The notes: a model not told the origin generated them from the letters alone. A stretch of 64,000 nucleotides of DNA from Magnetospirillum sp902729445 (GCF_902729445.1 NZ_CACVCE010000056.1:124001-188000), one strand, 5' to 3'; positions 10,074-19,172 are shown, counted from the first letter of the stretch. A program made the numbers and translations.

Positions 10074-11459
10074 TCAGCGCACCTTCAGCTTTTCGCGCCA
10101 GCCGGGATAGATCTTGTCGGCGTCGGCCTGGAAGCTTTCGAAAGCTCCCTTGAGTTCGGGGTGTTCCAGGGCGAAGTCAACCAGATTGACTCCGCGCTGC
10201 CAGGCTTCGTGGGCCAGGCGCAGCGACTTGGCGCCGACCGTGCCGCCGTCCTTGTGGCCGAAGGCGCCGCCGCCCGAGGTCTGGATGACGTTGGAATGGC
10301 CCAGATTGTCGAAGAAGCCGGGCAGGCGCAGCGCGTTCATGCCGCCCGAGATGATGGGCGTGGTGGCCTTCATGCCGTGCCAGGGTTGGTTGTAGTAAAC
10401 TCCCATGGCCTCATCGCGTTCGATCATGTAGGCGACCATCTTTTCGTTCTTGTCACCTTCCATCTTGCCGTAGCCCATGGTGCCGGTATGGATGCCCGAG
10501 GCACCCTGCAAGCGGCTCATTTTCATGTGGGTCAGCACGGTGTAGCCGCGCTTGGACTGGTTTGAGGTGACGGCACCGTGGCCGGCGCGGTGATAGTGGA
10601 GGAACTGGTTGGGAAAGTAGCGGCGGCACAGGGTGACCGCCGAGGGGCCGCCGACATAGCCATCGACCAGGAAGGCGACGTGGCTGGCGTTCTTGCCGAA
10701 GGCTTCCAGGATGAACTCACCGCGGCGGATCATCTCGAAGGGGTCGTCGGCGGTGATATTGGCCGAGAAGATTTTCGCCTCGCCGGTTTCCTGCTGGGCG
10801 CGCTCCATCGCTTCGGCCACCAACGGGATGATCTCGCGGGTCGGAGCGAACACCTGGTTGCCCTGCGGTTCGTCGTTCTTGATGAAGTCACCGCCCATCC
10901 AGAACATGTAGCAAGCGTCGGCGAACGGCTTGGGGCGAAGGCCCAGCTTCGGCTTGATGATGGTGCCGACCACCATGCCGCCGTTGACCTGCGGCCGGCC
11001 CAGCACCCGCCACATGTCGGTGATGTTCATGGCCGGGCCGTCGAACAGCGTCAGCAACGAGCGCGGCATGTAGAAATCGATCATCTTGGCGTATTCGACG
11101 TCGCTCATGCCCTGATTGTTGCCGATGGCCAGCGTCAGGAACGACACGATCATGGCGCGACCATCGATCATGTTGCGATCGAACAGATCGACGGGATAGG
11201 CGATTTTCATAAGGTACTCACCGTCGGGGCGCTCGGTCACTTCGTAGACCAGGGCATCGACGCCCTTGGTGAAGTCGTCGGTGGTGCAGACCTCGACGTT
11301 GGTGCCGGTCGAGGATTCGGCGGCGAAATGGGCGGCAACGAAGATGGGCTCGTACCCTGCCTTTGGCTTGATGTGGTAAGCGCACAACACATGCCGGTCT
11401 GCGGCGATCAGTTCATCTTCCTTGAGGGCGAAATTGCAGTAGCGCTTGGACTGATCCAT
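10074..11459 (-). CDS. cbbM: Form II ribulose-bisphosphate carboxylase
   Basis: The 461-residue protein aligns by eye through its whole length with the Rhodospirillum rubrum form II enzyme. It fixes CO2 onto ribulose-1,5-bisphosphate. Seen are KPKLGLRPKPF (active-site Lys), GGDFIKNDEPQ with the Lys that becomes carbamylated, HYHRAGHGAV, and the loop-6 Lys in GTMGYGKMEG. I start at MDQSKRY (11459) because GAGGAAAAGAG precedes it; an upstream in-frame ATG would add 33 unrelated residues. Form II has no small subunit. The 296-base gap upstream, shared with divergent xseB, should hold the promoter; it contains an inverted repeat (11545-11551 with 11566-11572), but I cannot identify a CbbR site. 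Confidence 0.97.
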   Translation of the reverse strand: MDQSKRYCNFALKEDELIAADRHVLCAYHIKPKAGYEPIFVAAHFAAESSTGTNVEVCTTDDFTKGVDALVYEVTERPDGEYLMKIAYPVDLFDRNMIDGRAMIVSFLTLAIGNNQGMSDVEYAKMIDFYMPRSLLTLFDGPAMNITDMWRVLGRPQVNGGMVVGTIIKPKLGLRPKPFADACYMFWMGGDFIKNDEPQGNQVFAPTREIIPLVAEAMERAQQETGEAKIFSANITADDPFEMIRRGEFILEAFGKNASHVAFLVDGYVGGPSAVTLCRRYFPNQFLHYHRAGHGAVTSNQSKRGYTVLTHMKMSRLQGASGIHTGTMGYGKMEGDKNEKMVAYMIERDEAMGVYYNQPWHGMKATTPIISGGMNALRLPGFFDNLGHSNVIQTSGGGAFGHKDGGTVGAKSLRLAHEAWQRGVNLVDFALEHPELKGAFESFQADADKIYPGWREKLKVR

Positions 11460-11755
11460 CGTCTCTTTTCCTCGTCCGGGTTGGGTCTTGCTGCCCATGT
11501 CTAAAGGCTTGGGTTCAACTGTCGCTACAGTGCCAAAGACCAAAGCCACCCGAAACACCCGGGCGGGGTGGCCCGCTCAATTACATGGGTGGCGAAAAAA
11601 CTCCCCGAAAGTGGGGCGAATGGGCGGTTTCTGTCGAGCGTGAAATGCGGCGGGTGGGGCGTGCCCACCCTGAATGGCGCGAGGCTTGCCTTCCGGTGGC
11701 GCGATCCGTAAACTCCCGCCCTTCGCTTCACATTCCACCGCGAGTTCTCACGCCG

Positions 11756-12001
11756 ATGGCCGATCTTCCGCCCGATATCGCCGCGCTCAGCTTCGAGGAG
11801 GCCTTGGCCGAACTCGAAGGGATCGTCAAACGGCTGGAGACCGGCGCGACCCGCCTGGACGATGCCATCGCCGCCTACGAGCGCGGCGCCAAGCTGCGCG
11901 CCCATTGCGAGGCCCGCCTGAAGGAAGCCCAGGCCCGGGTCGAACGGATCGTGCTGGGGCCGGATGGGGCGGTCTCGGTGGCCCCGGCGGCAGTGGAATA
12001 G
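11756..12001 (+). CDS. xseB: Exodeoxyribonuclease VII small subunit
   Basis: An 81-residue helical protein with the family signature LSFEEALAELEGIVKRLE followed by LDDAIAAYERGAKL. It binds the XseA large subunit to form exonuclease VII, which degrades single-stranded DNA. I choose ATG 11756 (MADLPPD) because the family begins just before this helix; in-frame codons farther upstream read as non-conserved sequence. It is the first gene of xseB-ispA-dxs, an order also seen in E. coli and many alphaproteobacteria. XseA is not in the window. Confidence 0.93.
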   Translation: MADLPPDIAALSFEEALAELEGIVKRLETGATRLDDAIAAYERGAKLRAHCEARLKEAQARVERIVLGPDGAVSVAPAAVE

Positions 12002-12009
12002 GGATCGTC

Positions 12010-12918
12010 ATGCCCCGTATGTCCCCGCAATCCCGCCGCTTGTCCGAGGCGCTGGCCGCCGCCGCCGCCCAAGTCAACGCCGAGCTTGATCTGCTGCTGC
12101 AGGCCGGCGAGGGCCCGGAACGGCGTGTCCATGAAGCCATGCGCTACGCCACCCTGGATGGCGGCAAAAGGTTGCGGCCGTTCCTGGTGATTCAGTCGGC
12201 GTCGCTGTTCAACGTGTCGCCCTCGTCGGCGCTCAGGGTGGCGGCCGCCCTTGAGATGGTCCATTGCTATTCGCTGGTCCATGACGATTTGCCGTGCATG
12301 GACGACGACGATTTGCGCCGTGGTCGCCCGACCTGTCACAAGAAGTTCGACGAGGCCACGGCGCTGTTGGCCGGCGACGGCCTGCTGACCCGGGCCTTCG
12401 AGGTGCTGGCCGGCGAGGCCACCCATTGCGATCCATTGGTCCGCTGCCAGCTGGTGGGCGAGTTGGCCCACGCCGCCGGCGGGCAGGGCATGGTCGGCGG
12501 TCAGATGGTCGATCTGCAGGCGGCGAGCCTGACCATGGACGTCAACGACATCACCCGCCTGCAGCAGATGAAGACCGGCCGCCTGATCAGCTTCGGCTGC
12601 GAGGCCGGGGCGATCCTGGGCAAGGCGGCCTCGTCCCTGCGGCTGGCCTTGAAGAATTACGCGCGCGAGATCGGTCTGGCCTTCCAGATCGCCGACGACA
12701 TCTTGGATGTCGAGGGCGACGCGAAGCAGGTCGGCAAGGCGCTGCGCAAGGATGCCGAGGCCGGCAAGGCCACCTTTGTTTCGCTTCTGGGCATCGACCG
12801 GGCCCGCGCCCAGGCCAAGATGTTGGCCGACCAGGCCTGCCGTCACCTTGAACCCTTCGGCGACAAGGCCGACCTTCTGCGCTCGACTGCGCTCTATATC
12901 GTCGAGCGGCGGACCTAA
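12010..12918 (+). CDS. ispA: (2E,6E)-farnesyl diphosphate synthase
   Basis: The 302-residue polyprenyl synthase condenses isopentenyl diphosphate with dimethylallyl and geranyl diphosphate. The first Asp-rich motif reads DDLPCMDDDDLRRG and the second DDILD; GGKRLRP and LVHDDL are also typical. The bulky residues before the first motif favour a C15 product, but chain length cannot be fixed by eye. It starts 8 bases after xseB and ends 11 bases before dxs, so it belongs to one operon that channels the DXP pathway into prenyl chains. Confidence 0.95.
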   Translation: MPRMSPQSRRLSEALAAAAAQVNAELDLLLQAGEGPERRVHEAMRYATLDGGKRLRPFLVIQSASLFNVSPSSALRVAAALEMVHCYSLVHDDLPCMDDDDLRRGRPTCHKKFDEATALLAGDGLLTRAFEVLAGEATHCDPLVRCQLVGELAHAAGGQGMVGGQMVDLQAASLTMDVNDITRLQQMKTGRLISFGCEAGAILGKAASSLRLALKNYAREIGLAFQIADDILDVEGDAKQVGKALRKDAEAGKATFVSLLGIDRARAQAKMLADQACRHLEPFGDKADLLRSTALYIVERRT

Positions 12919-12929
12919 GGAAGATCATT

Positions 12930-14846
12930 ATGACCAACTCGTCCACCCGCCTGCTGGACCAGGTCCACGTTCCGGCCGACATGCGCGACTTTTCAGTCGA
13001 GCAACTGCGCCAACTGTCCGACGAGGTCCGCCAGGAAATGATCGAATCGGTGTCGATCACCGGCGGCCATTTGGGAGCGGGCCTTGGCGTGGTGGAGCTG
13101 ACGGTGGCGCTGCATCACGTTTTCGATACCCCGGCCGACAAATTGATCTGGGATGTCGGCCACCAGGCCTATCCGCACAAGATTTTGACCGGTCGGCGCG
13201 ACCGCATGCGCACGCTGCGCCAGGGCGGCGGCCTGTCAGGATTCACCAAGCGAAGCGAAAGCGAGTACGACCCCTTCGGGGCCGGCCATTCCTCGACCTC
13301 GATCTCGGCCGGGCTGGGCATGGCGGTGGGCCGCGACCTCAAGGGGGCGAATTTCAACGTCGTCGCGGTGATCGGCGACGGCGCCATGAGCGCCGGCATG
13401 GTCTACGAGGCGATGAACAATGCCGGCTCGATGGACAGCCGCCTGGTGGTGGTGCTGAACGACAACGATATGTCGATCGCCCCGCCGGTGGGCGCCATGA
13501 GCGCCTATCTTTCGCGCCTGTTGTCGTCCAGGCCTTATCTGTCGATCCGTCACTTCGCCAAGGACATCGCCGCCATGCTGCCGCCTCCGCTGGAGCGCGC
13601 GGCGCGCCGGGCCGAGGAATATGCCCGCGGCATGGTCTCGGGCGGCGGCACCTTGTTCGAGGAACTGGGCTTCTATTATGTCGGCCCGATCGATGGCCAT
13701 AATTTCGATCACCTGCTGCCGGTCTTGAAGAACGTCCGCGATTCGGCCGAGACCAAGCCGGTCTTGATCCATGTGGTGACCAAGAAGGGCCGGGGCTATC
13801 CGCCGGCCGAGGAAGCCGCCGACAAGTATCATGGCGTCGGCCGCTTCGACGTGGTGACCGGCAAGCTGGCCAAGCCCAAGGCCAACGCGCCCAGCTATAC
13901 CTCGGTGTTCGCCCGCGGCCTGCTGGCCGAGGCCGCCCACGACGACCGCATCGTCGCCATCACCGCCGCCATGCCGGCCGGGACGGGACTGGACAAGTTC
14001 GCGGACAAGCATCCGGGACGCTGCTTCGATGTCGGCATCGCCGAACAGCATGCGGTGACCTTCGCCGCCGGTCTGGCCTGCGAGGGCTTCAAGCCGTTCT
14101 GCGCGCTTTATTCGTCGTTCCTGCAGCGCGGCTATGATCAGGTGGTCCACGACGTGGTGCTGCAGGGCCTGCCGGTGCGTTTCGCCATCGACCGCGCCGG
14201 ATTGGTCGGCGCCGATGGGGCGACCCATGCCGGCTCGTTCGATCTGGCCTTCCTGGGCTGCCTGCCCGACCATGTCTTCATGTGCCCGTCGGACGAGGCC
14301 GAGCTGATGCATGCGGTGGCCACCGCCGCCGCCATCGACGATCGTCCGTCCTTCTTCCGCTATCCGCGCGGCGAGGGGGTCGGCATCGACCTGCCTGAAC
14401 GCGGCCAGGTGCTGCCCATCGGCAAGGGGCGGGTGTTGCGCCAGGGCAACCGGGTGGCGCTGCTGTCGCTGGGCACCCGCCTGGCCGAGGCGCTGGCCGC
14501 CGCCGACGATCTGGCGGCGCGCGGACTGTCCACCACCGTCGCCGACGCCCGCTTCATGAAGCCGCTGGACGAGGAGCTGATCCTGCGCCTGGCCCGCGAG
14601 CACGAAGTGTTGATCACCATCGAGGAAGGCTCGATCGGCGGTTTCGGCAGCCATGTGCTGAATCTGTTGGCCCTGTCGGGTGCGCTGGACAAGGGCTTGA
14701 AGGTGCGGCCGATGGCGCTGCCCGACCGCTTCATCGAGCATGATTCGCCGATGGCCCAGTATGACCAGGCCGGCCTGAACGCTCCGCAGATCGTGGCCAC
14801 GGTGCTGGATGCGCTGGGGCAGCGGGTCAGTGCGGCGATTGCCTAA
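12930..14846 (+). CDS. dxs: 1-deoxy-D-xylulose-5-phosphate synthase
   Basis: The 638-residue thiamine-diphosphate enzyme joins pyruvate and glyceraldehyde-3-phosphate, the first step of the non-mevalonate isoprenoid pathway. Seen are GHQAYPHKILTGR, the cofactor region GDGAMSAGM followed by NDNDMSIAPPVG, and the transketolase-type C-terminal half with FDVGIAEQHAVTFAAG. A ribosome-binding site (AAGGAAG, near 12917) precedes the ATG. It closes the xseB-ispA-dxs operon. Confidence 0.97.
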   Translation: MTNSSTRLLDQVHVPADMRDFSVEQLRQLSDEVRQEMIESVSITGGHLGAGLGVVELTVALHHVFDTPADKLIWDVGHQAYPHKILTGRRDRMRTLRQGGGLSGFTKRSESEYDPFGAGHSSTSISAGLGMAVGRDLKGANFNVVAVIGDGAMSAGMVYEAMNNAGSMDSRLVVVLNDNDMSIAPPVGAMSAYLSRLLSSRPYLSIRHFAKDIAAMLPPPLERAARRAEEYARGMVSGGGTLFEELGFYYVGPIDGHNFDHLLPVLKNVRDSAETKPVLIHVVTKKGRGYPPAEEAADKYHGVGRFDVVTGKLAKPKANAPSYTSVFARGLLAEAAHDDRIVAITAAMPAGTGLDKFADKHPGRCFDVGIAEQHAVTFAAGLACEGFKPFCALYSSFLQRGYDQVVHDVVLQGLPVRFAIDRAGLVGADGATHAGSFDLAFLGCLPDHVFMCPSDEAELMHAVATAAAIDDRPSFFRYPRGEGVGIDLPERGQVLPIGKGRVLRQGNRVALLSLGTRLAEALAAADDLAARGLSTTVADARFMKPLDEELILRLAREHEVLITIEEGSIGGFGSHVLNLLALSGALDKGLKVRPMALPDRFIEHDSPMAQYDQAGLNAPQIVATVLDALGQRVSAAIA

Positions 14847-14946
14847 TTTAGAACATCATAAATAAGCAATATATACTACCTGGCAGAAACCAACACGTGC
14901 CAGACTAATTAACATGATAATTTCGTTGTTCCAGGAGGCATAGACA
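14847..14946 (+). promoter_or_regulatory. AT-rich control region of the ArsR-family gene
   Basis: These 100 bases are far richer in A and T than the surroundings. They contain an inverted repeat CTGGCA...TGCCAG (about 14880-14904), a second short AATT...AATT repeat, and the strong ribosome-binding site AGGAGG (14932-14937). ArsR-type repressors usually bind palindromes at their own promoter, so this is a likely operator region. The exact site and -35/-10 boxes are not resolved. Confidence 0.4.
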
Positions 14947-15366
14947 ATGGAAACTCCGGAATTTTGGTCATGCAATCTTGAAGTATCGAGAATCAGTGGT
15001 ATAGTATATTCCGGTTTTGTAGTCGGAGCCGAATCTGTGGATATGGAATTAGAAAAGCTTCAGGATAGTGCCCGACGCGCGAGCACGTTGCTGAAGGCCA
15101 TGAGTAACGAACATCGGCTGATGATTCTGTGTCAGCTTCTGCACGGGGAAAAGTCGGTGGGCGAGCTTGAGCGCCTGATCGGGCTGTCGCAATCCGCCCT
15201 GTCGCAGCATCTGGCCCGCCTGCGCCGCGACAATCTGGTGCAGACCCGCCGCCAGGCCCAGACCATCCATTATTCCCTGGCCGGTCACGAAGCCAGCGCG
15301 GTGATCAACACCCTGTATGGTCTTTATTGCGCCAAGGAAGTGGGCGGCGGCTGCGCTGCGGCCTGA
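14947..15366 (+). CDS. ArsR/SmtB-family regulator, BigR/SqrR-like
   Basis: A winged-helix repressor with the recognition helix in LIGLSQSALSQHLARLR and the wing in QTRRQAQTIHYSL. Cys62 in LMILCQLL and Cys128 in LYGLYCAKE match the positions of the two thiols that sense persulfide in BigR, YgaV and SqrR, as I recall that family. Two further Cys (9 and 136) are extra. ATG 14947 has an excellent AGGAGG at 8 bases, but it adds a 32-residue AT-rich, non-conserved N terminus before Met33 (15043), where the family normally begins. No sulfide-oxidation gene is adjacent; the next gene converges on its stop with no gap. Confidence 0.85.
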   Translation: METPEFWSCNLEVSRISGIVYSGFVVGAESVDMELEKLQDSARRASTLLKAMSNEHRLMILCQLLHGEKSVGELERLIGLSQSALSQHLARLRRDNLVQTRRQAQTIHYSLAGHEASAVINTLYGLYCAKEVGGGCAAA

Positions 15367-16398
15367 TCACGCCTTGGCGTAGATCCACACTCCATCGCCT
15401 CTGTCGCCTCGCCTGATCGCGCCCTGCTCCATCAAATGGTGCAGGTGCGACAGGCTTTCGCCGATGGCGAAGCTGGTCTGCTGGGCGTCCAGCGGCCGCT
15501 TGAACAGCACCTTCAAAACATCGCGGGCGGTGACGCCCTGGGCCGAGCAGGCTTCCAGCGTCAGGGCCAGGCGATCGTCATGGTGGGCCTGCAGTTGGTC
15601 GGCGCGGACGTGAAGGCCCACGAAGGGCAGGTTGTGCGACGGCAGCACCAGGGCGTCGGCCGGCAATTGCTTCAGGCGCTCAAGGGCGGCCAGGAAGTCG
15701 CCCAGCGGCGTGGCGTCGGGCTCTTGCGGCCACACGCCGATGATTGGGCTGATCTTGGGCAGAATCTGGTCGCCCGAGATCAGCACGTTGGCTTCCTCGC
15801 ACCACAGGCAGGCATGTTCGGGCGAATGGCCGCCGCCTTCCAGCACGACCCAGGTCCGGCCGCCGATGACCAGTTCCGATCCGTGGCGGATGGCGGTGAT
15901 GGCGGCAGGCAGCGGACGGATGCGGGAACGATAGGTGCCGGCCCGCTCGCGGATGCCGGCCAGCATGTCGTCGTCATAGGCGCAGCGGCGATAATGCTCG
16001 ACCTGATTTTCCACATAGTCGGCGCCCTGGTCCAGCATCAGCATGCGGCCGAAGGTCCATTCGCCGACGGTGGCCCGCATGCGCACGGACCATTGGGCCG
16101 CCAGCGGTCCGGCCAAGCCCATATGGTCGGGGTGGAAGTGTGTGCAGATCAGGCCGGTCACCGGCTTGGCGGCCAGCGGCCCGGCGAACAGCGCCTGCCA
16201 GCACTCCCAGGTCTCGTCATTGCCGACCCCGGTATCGACCAGCACCCAGCCATCGCCATCGTCCAGCGCCCACAGATTGATGTGGTCCAGGGCGAAGGGC
16301 AGCGTCATGCGAATCCACCAGATGCCCGGGGCGACCTCCGTGACCGCGCCGGGTTCGGGCGGGGTGGGGAAGGGGAAGTGCAGAGGGGCGTGGCTCAC
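15367..16398 (-). CDS. MBL-fold metallo-hydrolase with C-terminal winged helix
   Basis: A 343-residue metallo-beta-lactamase-fold protein with the metal motif THFHPDHMG, a further His in GGGHSPEHAC and Asp in ISGDQIL. The C-terminal part (SLSHLHHLMEQGAIRR) is the winged-helix tail found in LACTB2-like hydrolases. Substrate could be a thioester, glutathione adduct or RNA; I cannot choose. I start at GTG 16398, which follows GGAGGA by a good distance; the upstream ATG would add 18 non-conserved residues. It lacks the rhodanese and persulfide dioxygenase features that would link it to the neighbouring regulator. Confidence 0.85.
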   Translation of the reverse strand: MSHAPLHFPFPTPPEPGAVTEVAPGIWWIRMTLPFALDHINLWALDDGDGWVLVDTGVGNDETWECWQALFAGPLAAKPVTGLICTHFHPDHMGLAGPLAAQWSVRMRATVGEWTFGRMLMLDQGADYVENQVEHYRRCAYDDDMLAGIRERAGTYRSRIRPLPAAITAIRHGSELVIGGRTWVVLEGGGHSPEHACLWCEEANVLISGDQILPKISPIIGVWPQEPDATPLGDFLAALERLKQLPADALVLPSHNLPFVGLHVRADQLQAHHDDRLALTLEACSAQGVTARDVLKVLFKRPLDAQQTSFAIGESLSHLHHLMEQGAIRRGDRGDGVWIYAKA

Positions 16399-16469
16399 GA
16401 TGGGTCCTCCGATAAACCGGCATATGCTTACCGATTTGCTCCGGGTGTGCAAGCGGCGTGGTTTGTGGC

Positions 16470-17378
16470 ATGACCGATGCCATGAAGACGCTTCGCATCG
16501 GCATCGATTTGGGCGGCACCAAGACCGAAGCCATCGCGCTGGATCGCGCGACCGGGGCCGAGTTGGCGCGCCGCCGTGTCGCCACCGCCCAGGGCTCGTA
16601 TGATGGCACCATTACCACCATTCGCGATCTGGTCGCGGGGCTCGAGTCCGATTTGGGCGCCGCCGGAACCGTCGGTATCGGTATTCCCGGGACCATTTCG
16701 CCGGCCACCGGTCTGGTCAAGAACGCCAATTCCACCTGGCTGATCGGCCAGCCGTTCGATCGCGACCTGGAAAGTGCGCTGGGCCGGCCGGTGCGGCTGG
16801 CCAACGACGCCGATTGCTTCGCTTTGTCGGAAGCGACCGATGGTGCCGGCACCGGCGCCGACACGGTGTTCGGGGTGATCTTAGGGACCGGGGTCGGCGG
16901 TGGCCTGGTGGTGCATGGCCGGCTGGTGGCCGGTCCCAATGCGGTGGCCGGCGAATGGGGCCACAACCCGCTGCCGTGGCCGCGTGACGACGAGCGGCCG
17001 GGGCCGGCCTGCTATTGCGGAAAGACCGGCTGCGTCGAAACCTTCCTGTCCGGTCCGGGGCTCGAGCGCGACCACGGGCAAAATCTACGGGTGCCCGAGA
17101 TCGCTGTCCTGGCTGATGCGGGTGATCCCGGTGCCGCAGCAGCGCTGGCCCGCTACGAAGATCGGCTGGCCCGGGCTTTGGCGGTGGTGATCAACATCCT
17201 TGACCCCCACGTCATCGTGCTGGGCGGCGGGGTTGGCAATCTGACCCGGCTTTATTCCAGCGTACCGGCCCGCTGGGGCGCGTATGTCTTTTCCGACAGC
17301 GTGGCGACGAGGCTGGTTCCTCCCCGGCACGGCGATTCCTCGGGCGTGCGCGGGGCGGCCTGGCTTTATCCCGCATAG
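16470..17378 (+). CDS. ROK-family sugar kinase, fructokinase-like
   Basis: The protein of about 302 residues shows the ATP-binding IGIDLGGTKTE, the catalytic Asp in NDADCFA, the ROK zinc motif CYCGKTGCVE and the second phosphate motif VLGGGVGN. It phosphorylates a hexose, most likely fructose or N-acetylglucosamine by resemblance to Mak and NagK. I take ATG 16470; ATG 16482 is also possible. It diverges from the MBL gene and overlaps the convergent dihydroorotase by 13 bases. Confidence 0.88.
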   Translation: MTDAMKTLRIGIDLGGTKTEAIALDRATGAELARRRVATAQGSYDGTITTIRDLVAGLESDLGAAGTVGIGIPGTISPATGLVKNANSTWLIGQPFDRDLESALGRPVRLANDADCFALSEATDGAGTGADTVFGVILGTGVGGGLVVHGRLVAGPNAVAGEWGHNPLPWPRDDERPGPACYCGKTGCVETFLSGPGLERDHGQNLRVPEIAVLADAGDPGAAAALARYEDRLARALAVVINILDPHVIVLGGGVGNLTRLYSSVPARWGAYVFSDSVATRLVPPRHGDSSGVRGAAWLYPA

Positions 17379-18703
17379 GCTTCCTGGAAACGCACCGGGG
17401 CACCCAGCGGGTCGCCGATCAGGCTGTCTTCGCGCATGACGATATGGCCGCGGATGATGGTGGCCAGCGGCCAGCCGGTGACCTTCTTGCCGTCGAACGG
17501 GGTCCAGCCGCAGCGGCTGACGATCCAACGGTTGGTGATGGTGCGCTTGGCCTTCAGATCGACGATGGTGAAGTCGGCGTCGTAGCCCAGCGCGATGCGG
17601 CCCTTGCCGGCCAGGTTGTAGATGCGCGACGGTCCCGCCGAGGTCAGATCGACAAAGCGCTGCAGGCTAAGCCGGCCATGATGGACATGGTCCAGCATGA
17701 TCGGCACCAGGGTCTGCACCCCGGTCATGCCCGACGGGCTTTTCGGATAGGGCTGGCCCTTCTCCTCCAGGGTGTGCGGCGCGTGGTCGGACCCCAGCAC
17801 ATCGACGGTGCCGTCATTGATGGCCGCCCACAGGGCGTCGCGATGGCGGGCCTCGCGGATCGGCGGGTTCATCTGGGCCAGGGTGCCCAATTGCTCATAG
17901 CATTCCGGCGCGGCCAAGGTCAGGTGCTGCGGCGTGGTCTCGACGGTGGCCAGATCCTTGTGTCCGGCCAGATAGGCCATTTCCTCGGCGGTAGTGACAT
18001 GCAGGACATGGACGCGGCGCCGGGCCGCCTCGGCCAGGCGGATCAGCCGGGTGGTGGCCTTCAGGGCGGTTTCCTCGTCGCGCCAGATGTGGTGGGCGCG
18101 CGGATGGGCGGCCGCCTCGGCCAGGCCCTTCCGTTCGATCAGGCGTTCTTCGTCCTCGCAATGGACGGCGACGCGCCGCGTGCCTTGCGCCAGCACGCGG
18201 GCCAAGGTGGCATCGTCGGCGACCAGCAGGTTGCCGGTGCTTGACCCCATGAACACCTTGATGCCGGCGCAGCCGGGAATGCGCTCCCACTGGGCCAGAT
18301 GATCGACATTGTCGCCGGCGGCCCCCAGGAAGAAGGCGTGATCGGTCCAGGCGCGGCCCTTGGCGCGGGCCAGCTTGTCCTTCAACTCGGTCTCGGTGGT
18401 GGTGCCGGGCTTGGTGTTGGGCATCTCGAAGATCGCCACCACGCCGCCCATGGCGGCGGCGGCGGTGCCGGTGGACAAATCTTCTTTGTGTTCCAGCCCC
18501 GGCTCGCGGAAATGGACCTGGGTGTCGATCACGCCCGGCAGCACGGTCAGGCCGGAAGCGTCGAAGGCGTTGGCCGCCTCGGCCTGGGCAAGGTCGCCGA
18601 TGGCGGTGATGCGCCCGCCAGCGACGCCGATATCGGCCTCTGCGGTGCCGTTGGGGGTGACGATGGCACCGCCGCGGATGATCAGATCGAAGGTCTCGCT
18701 CAT
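17366..18703 (-). CDS. pyrC: Dihydroorotase (probable catalytic copy)
   Basis: A 445-residue amidohydrolase that should close carbamoyl-aspartate to dihydroorotate. It has GIKVFMGSSTG (the carboxylated metal-bridging Lys), HCEDEE, HVLHVTTAEE and VLGSDHAPHTLEEK. The first metal motif reads DTQVHFREPG, with Gln62 where the usual HxH has its first His; I recall the same DTQVHF form in other alphaproteobacterial copies. ATG is preceded by TAGGAGG. It follows the small gene at 18715 by 11 bases, so the two are probably cotranscribed. A second, more degenerate paralog sits next to pyrB at 43518. Confidence 0.88.
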   Translation of the reverse strand: MSETFDLIIRGGAIVTPNGTAEADIGVAGGRITAIGDLAQAEAANAFDASGLTVLPGVIDTQVHFREPGLEHKEDLSTGTAAAAMGGVVAIFEMPNTKPGTTTETELKDKLARAKGRAWTDHAFFLGAAGDNVDHLAQWERIPGCAGIKVFMGSSTGNLLVADDATLARVLAQGTRRVAVHCEDEERLIERKGLAEAAAHPRAHHIWRDEETALKATTRLIRLAEAARRRVHVLHVTTAEEMAYLAGHKDLATVETTPQHLTLAAPECYEQLGTLAQMNPPIREARHRDALWAAINDGTVDVLGSDHAPHTLEEKGQPYPKSPSGMTGVQTLVPIMLDHVHHGRLSLQRFVDLTSAGPSRIYNLAGKGRIALGYDADFTIVDLKAKRTITNRWIVSRCGWTPFDGKKVTGWPLATIIRGHIVMREDSLIGDPLGAPVRFQEAYAG

Positions 18704-18714
18704 GGGGCAGCCTC

Positions 18715-19113
18715 CTACTTGACCGCGTTATTGATCAGGTACTGGCCGATATCGGCCGGCTTGACCTTGAAGTTCTTCGGCGGCTCGCGGCCATCCAGGG
18801 CCAGGGCCACCAGCATGGAATTCTCGACGCTGGCGATGGTGACCTTGAACAGGCCGGTGGCGCCCCGCAGCTTGGGATAGTAAAGCGGATCGACCGCCTT
18901 TTCCTTGCGCCCCAACTGGGCCAGGGCCTCTTCCTCAGATATCTCGCACGGCGCTGACGTCAACACCTTCCAGTCGCTCTGGCCGGCGAATCCTTCCAGC
19001 ACCGCCTCGGGCGCGTCGTCGGTGACGCCGACCTTGTAGAGGTTCTTGCCCAAGCCGACATCGGCCCCCCATTCCTGGTTGGCCTTGCTGGCGGCGACAT
19101 AGATGGTGGTCAT
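18715..19113 (-). CDS. Conserved-looking hypothetical protein
   Basis: This 132-residue soluble protein starts MTTIYVAASKANQEWG and contains LYKVGVTDDAPEAVLEG, then EEEALAQLGRKEKAVD and a C-terminal IGQYLINNAVK. The opening IYVA...LYKVGV loosely recalls GIY-YIG folds, but the catalytic residues are not evident and I do not assign it. It has no signal peptide or membrane helix. It is directly upstream of pyrC on the same strand, probably in one transcript. Confidence 0.75.
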   Translation of the reverse strand: MTTIYVAASKANQEWGADVGLGKNLYKVGVTDDAPEAVLEGFAGQSDWKVLTSAPCEISEEEALAQLGRKEKAVDPLYYPKLRGATGLFKVTIASVENSMLVALALDGREPPKNFKVKPADIGQYLINNAVK

Positions 19114-19172
19114 AAGCGTGCGTTCCCGGCGTTGCAAAGCGCCAAGATGCGTCGGCGGTGGCAGCAGGTCAA

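Noticed and set aside
11601..11616. Terminator toward cbbM in the xseB-cbbM gap
   Set aside because: The minus-strand hairpin has only a four-base-pair stem before its T run and no gene upstream that would need it.
15367..16398. Persulfide dioxygenase partner of the BigR-like regulator
   Set aside because: The MBL protein has a LACTB2-like winged-helix tail, no rhodanese domain, and is convergent rather than in an operon with the regulator.
18715..19113. GIY-YIG endonuclease
   Set aside because: Only a loose IYVA...YKVGV likeness; the catalytic Arg and Glu pattern is not visible.
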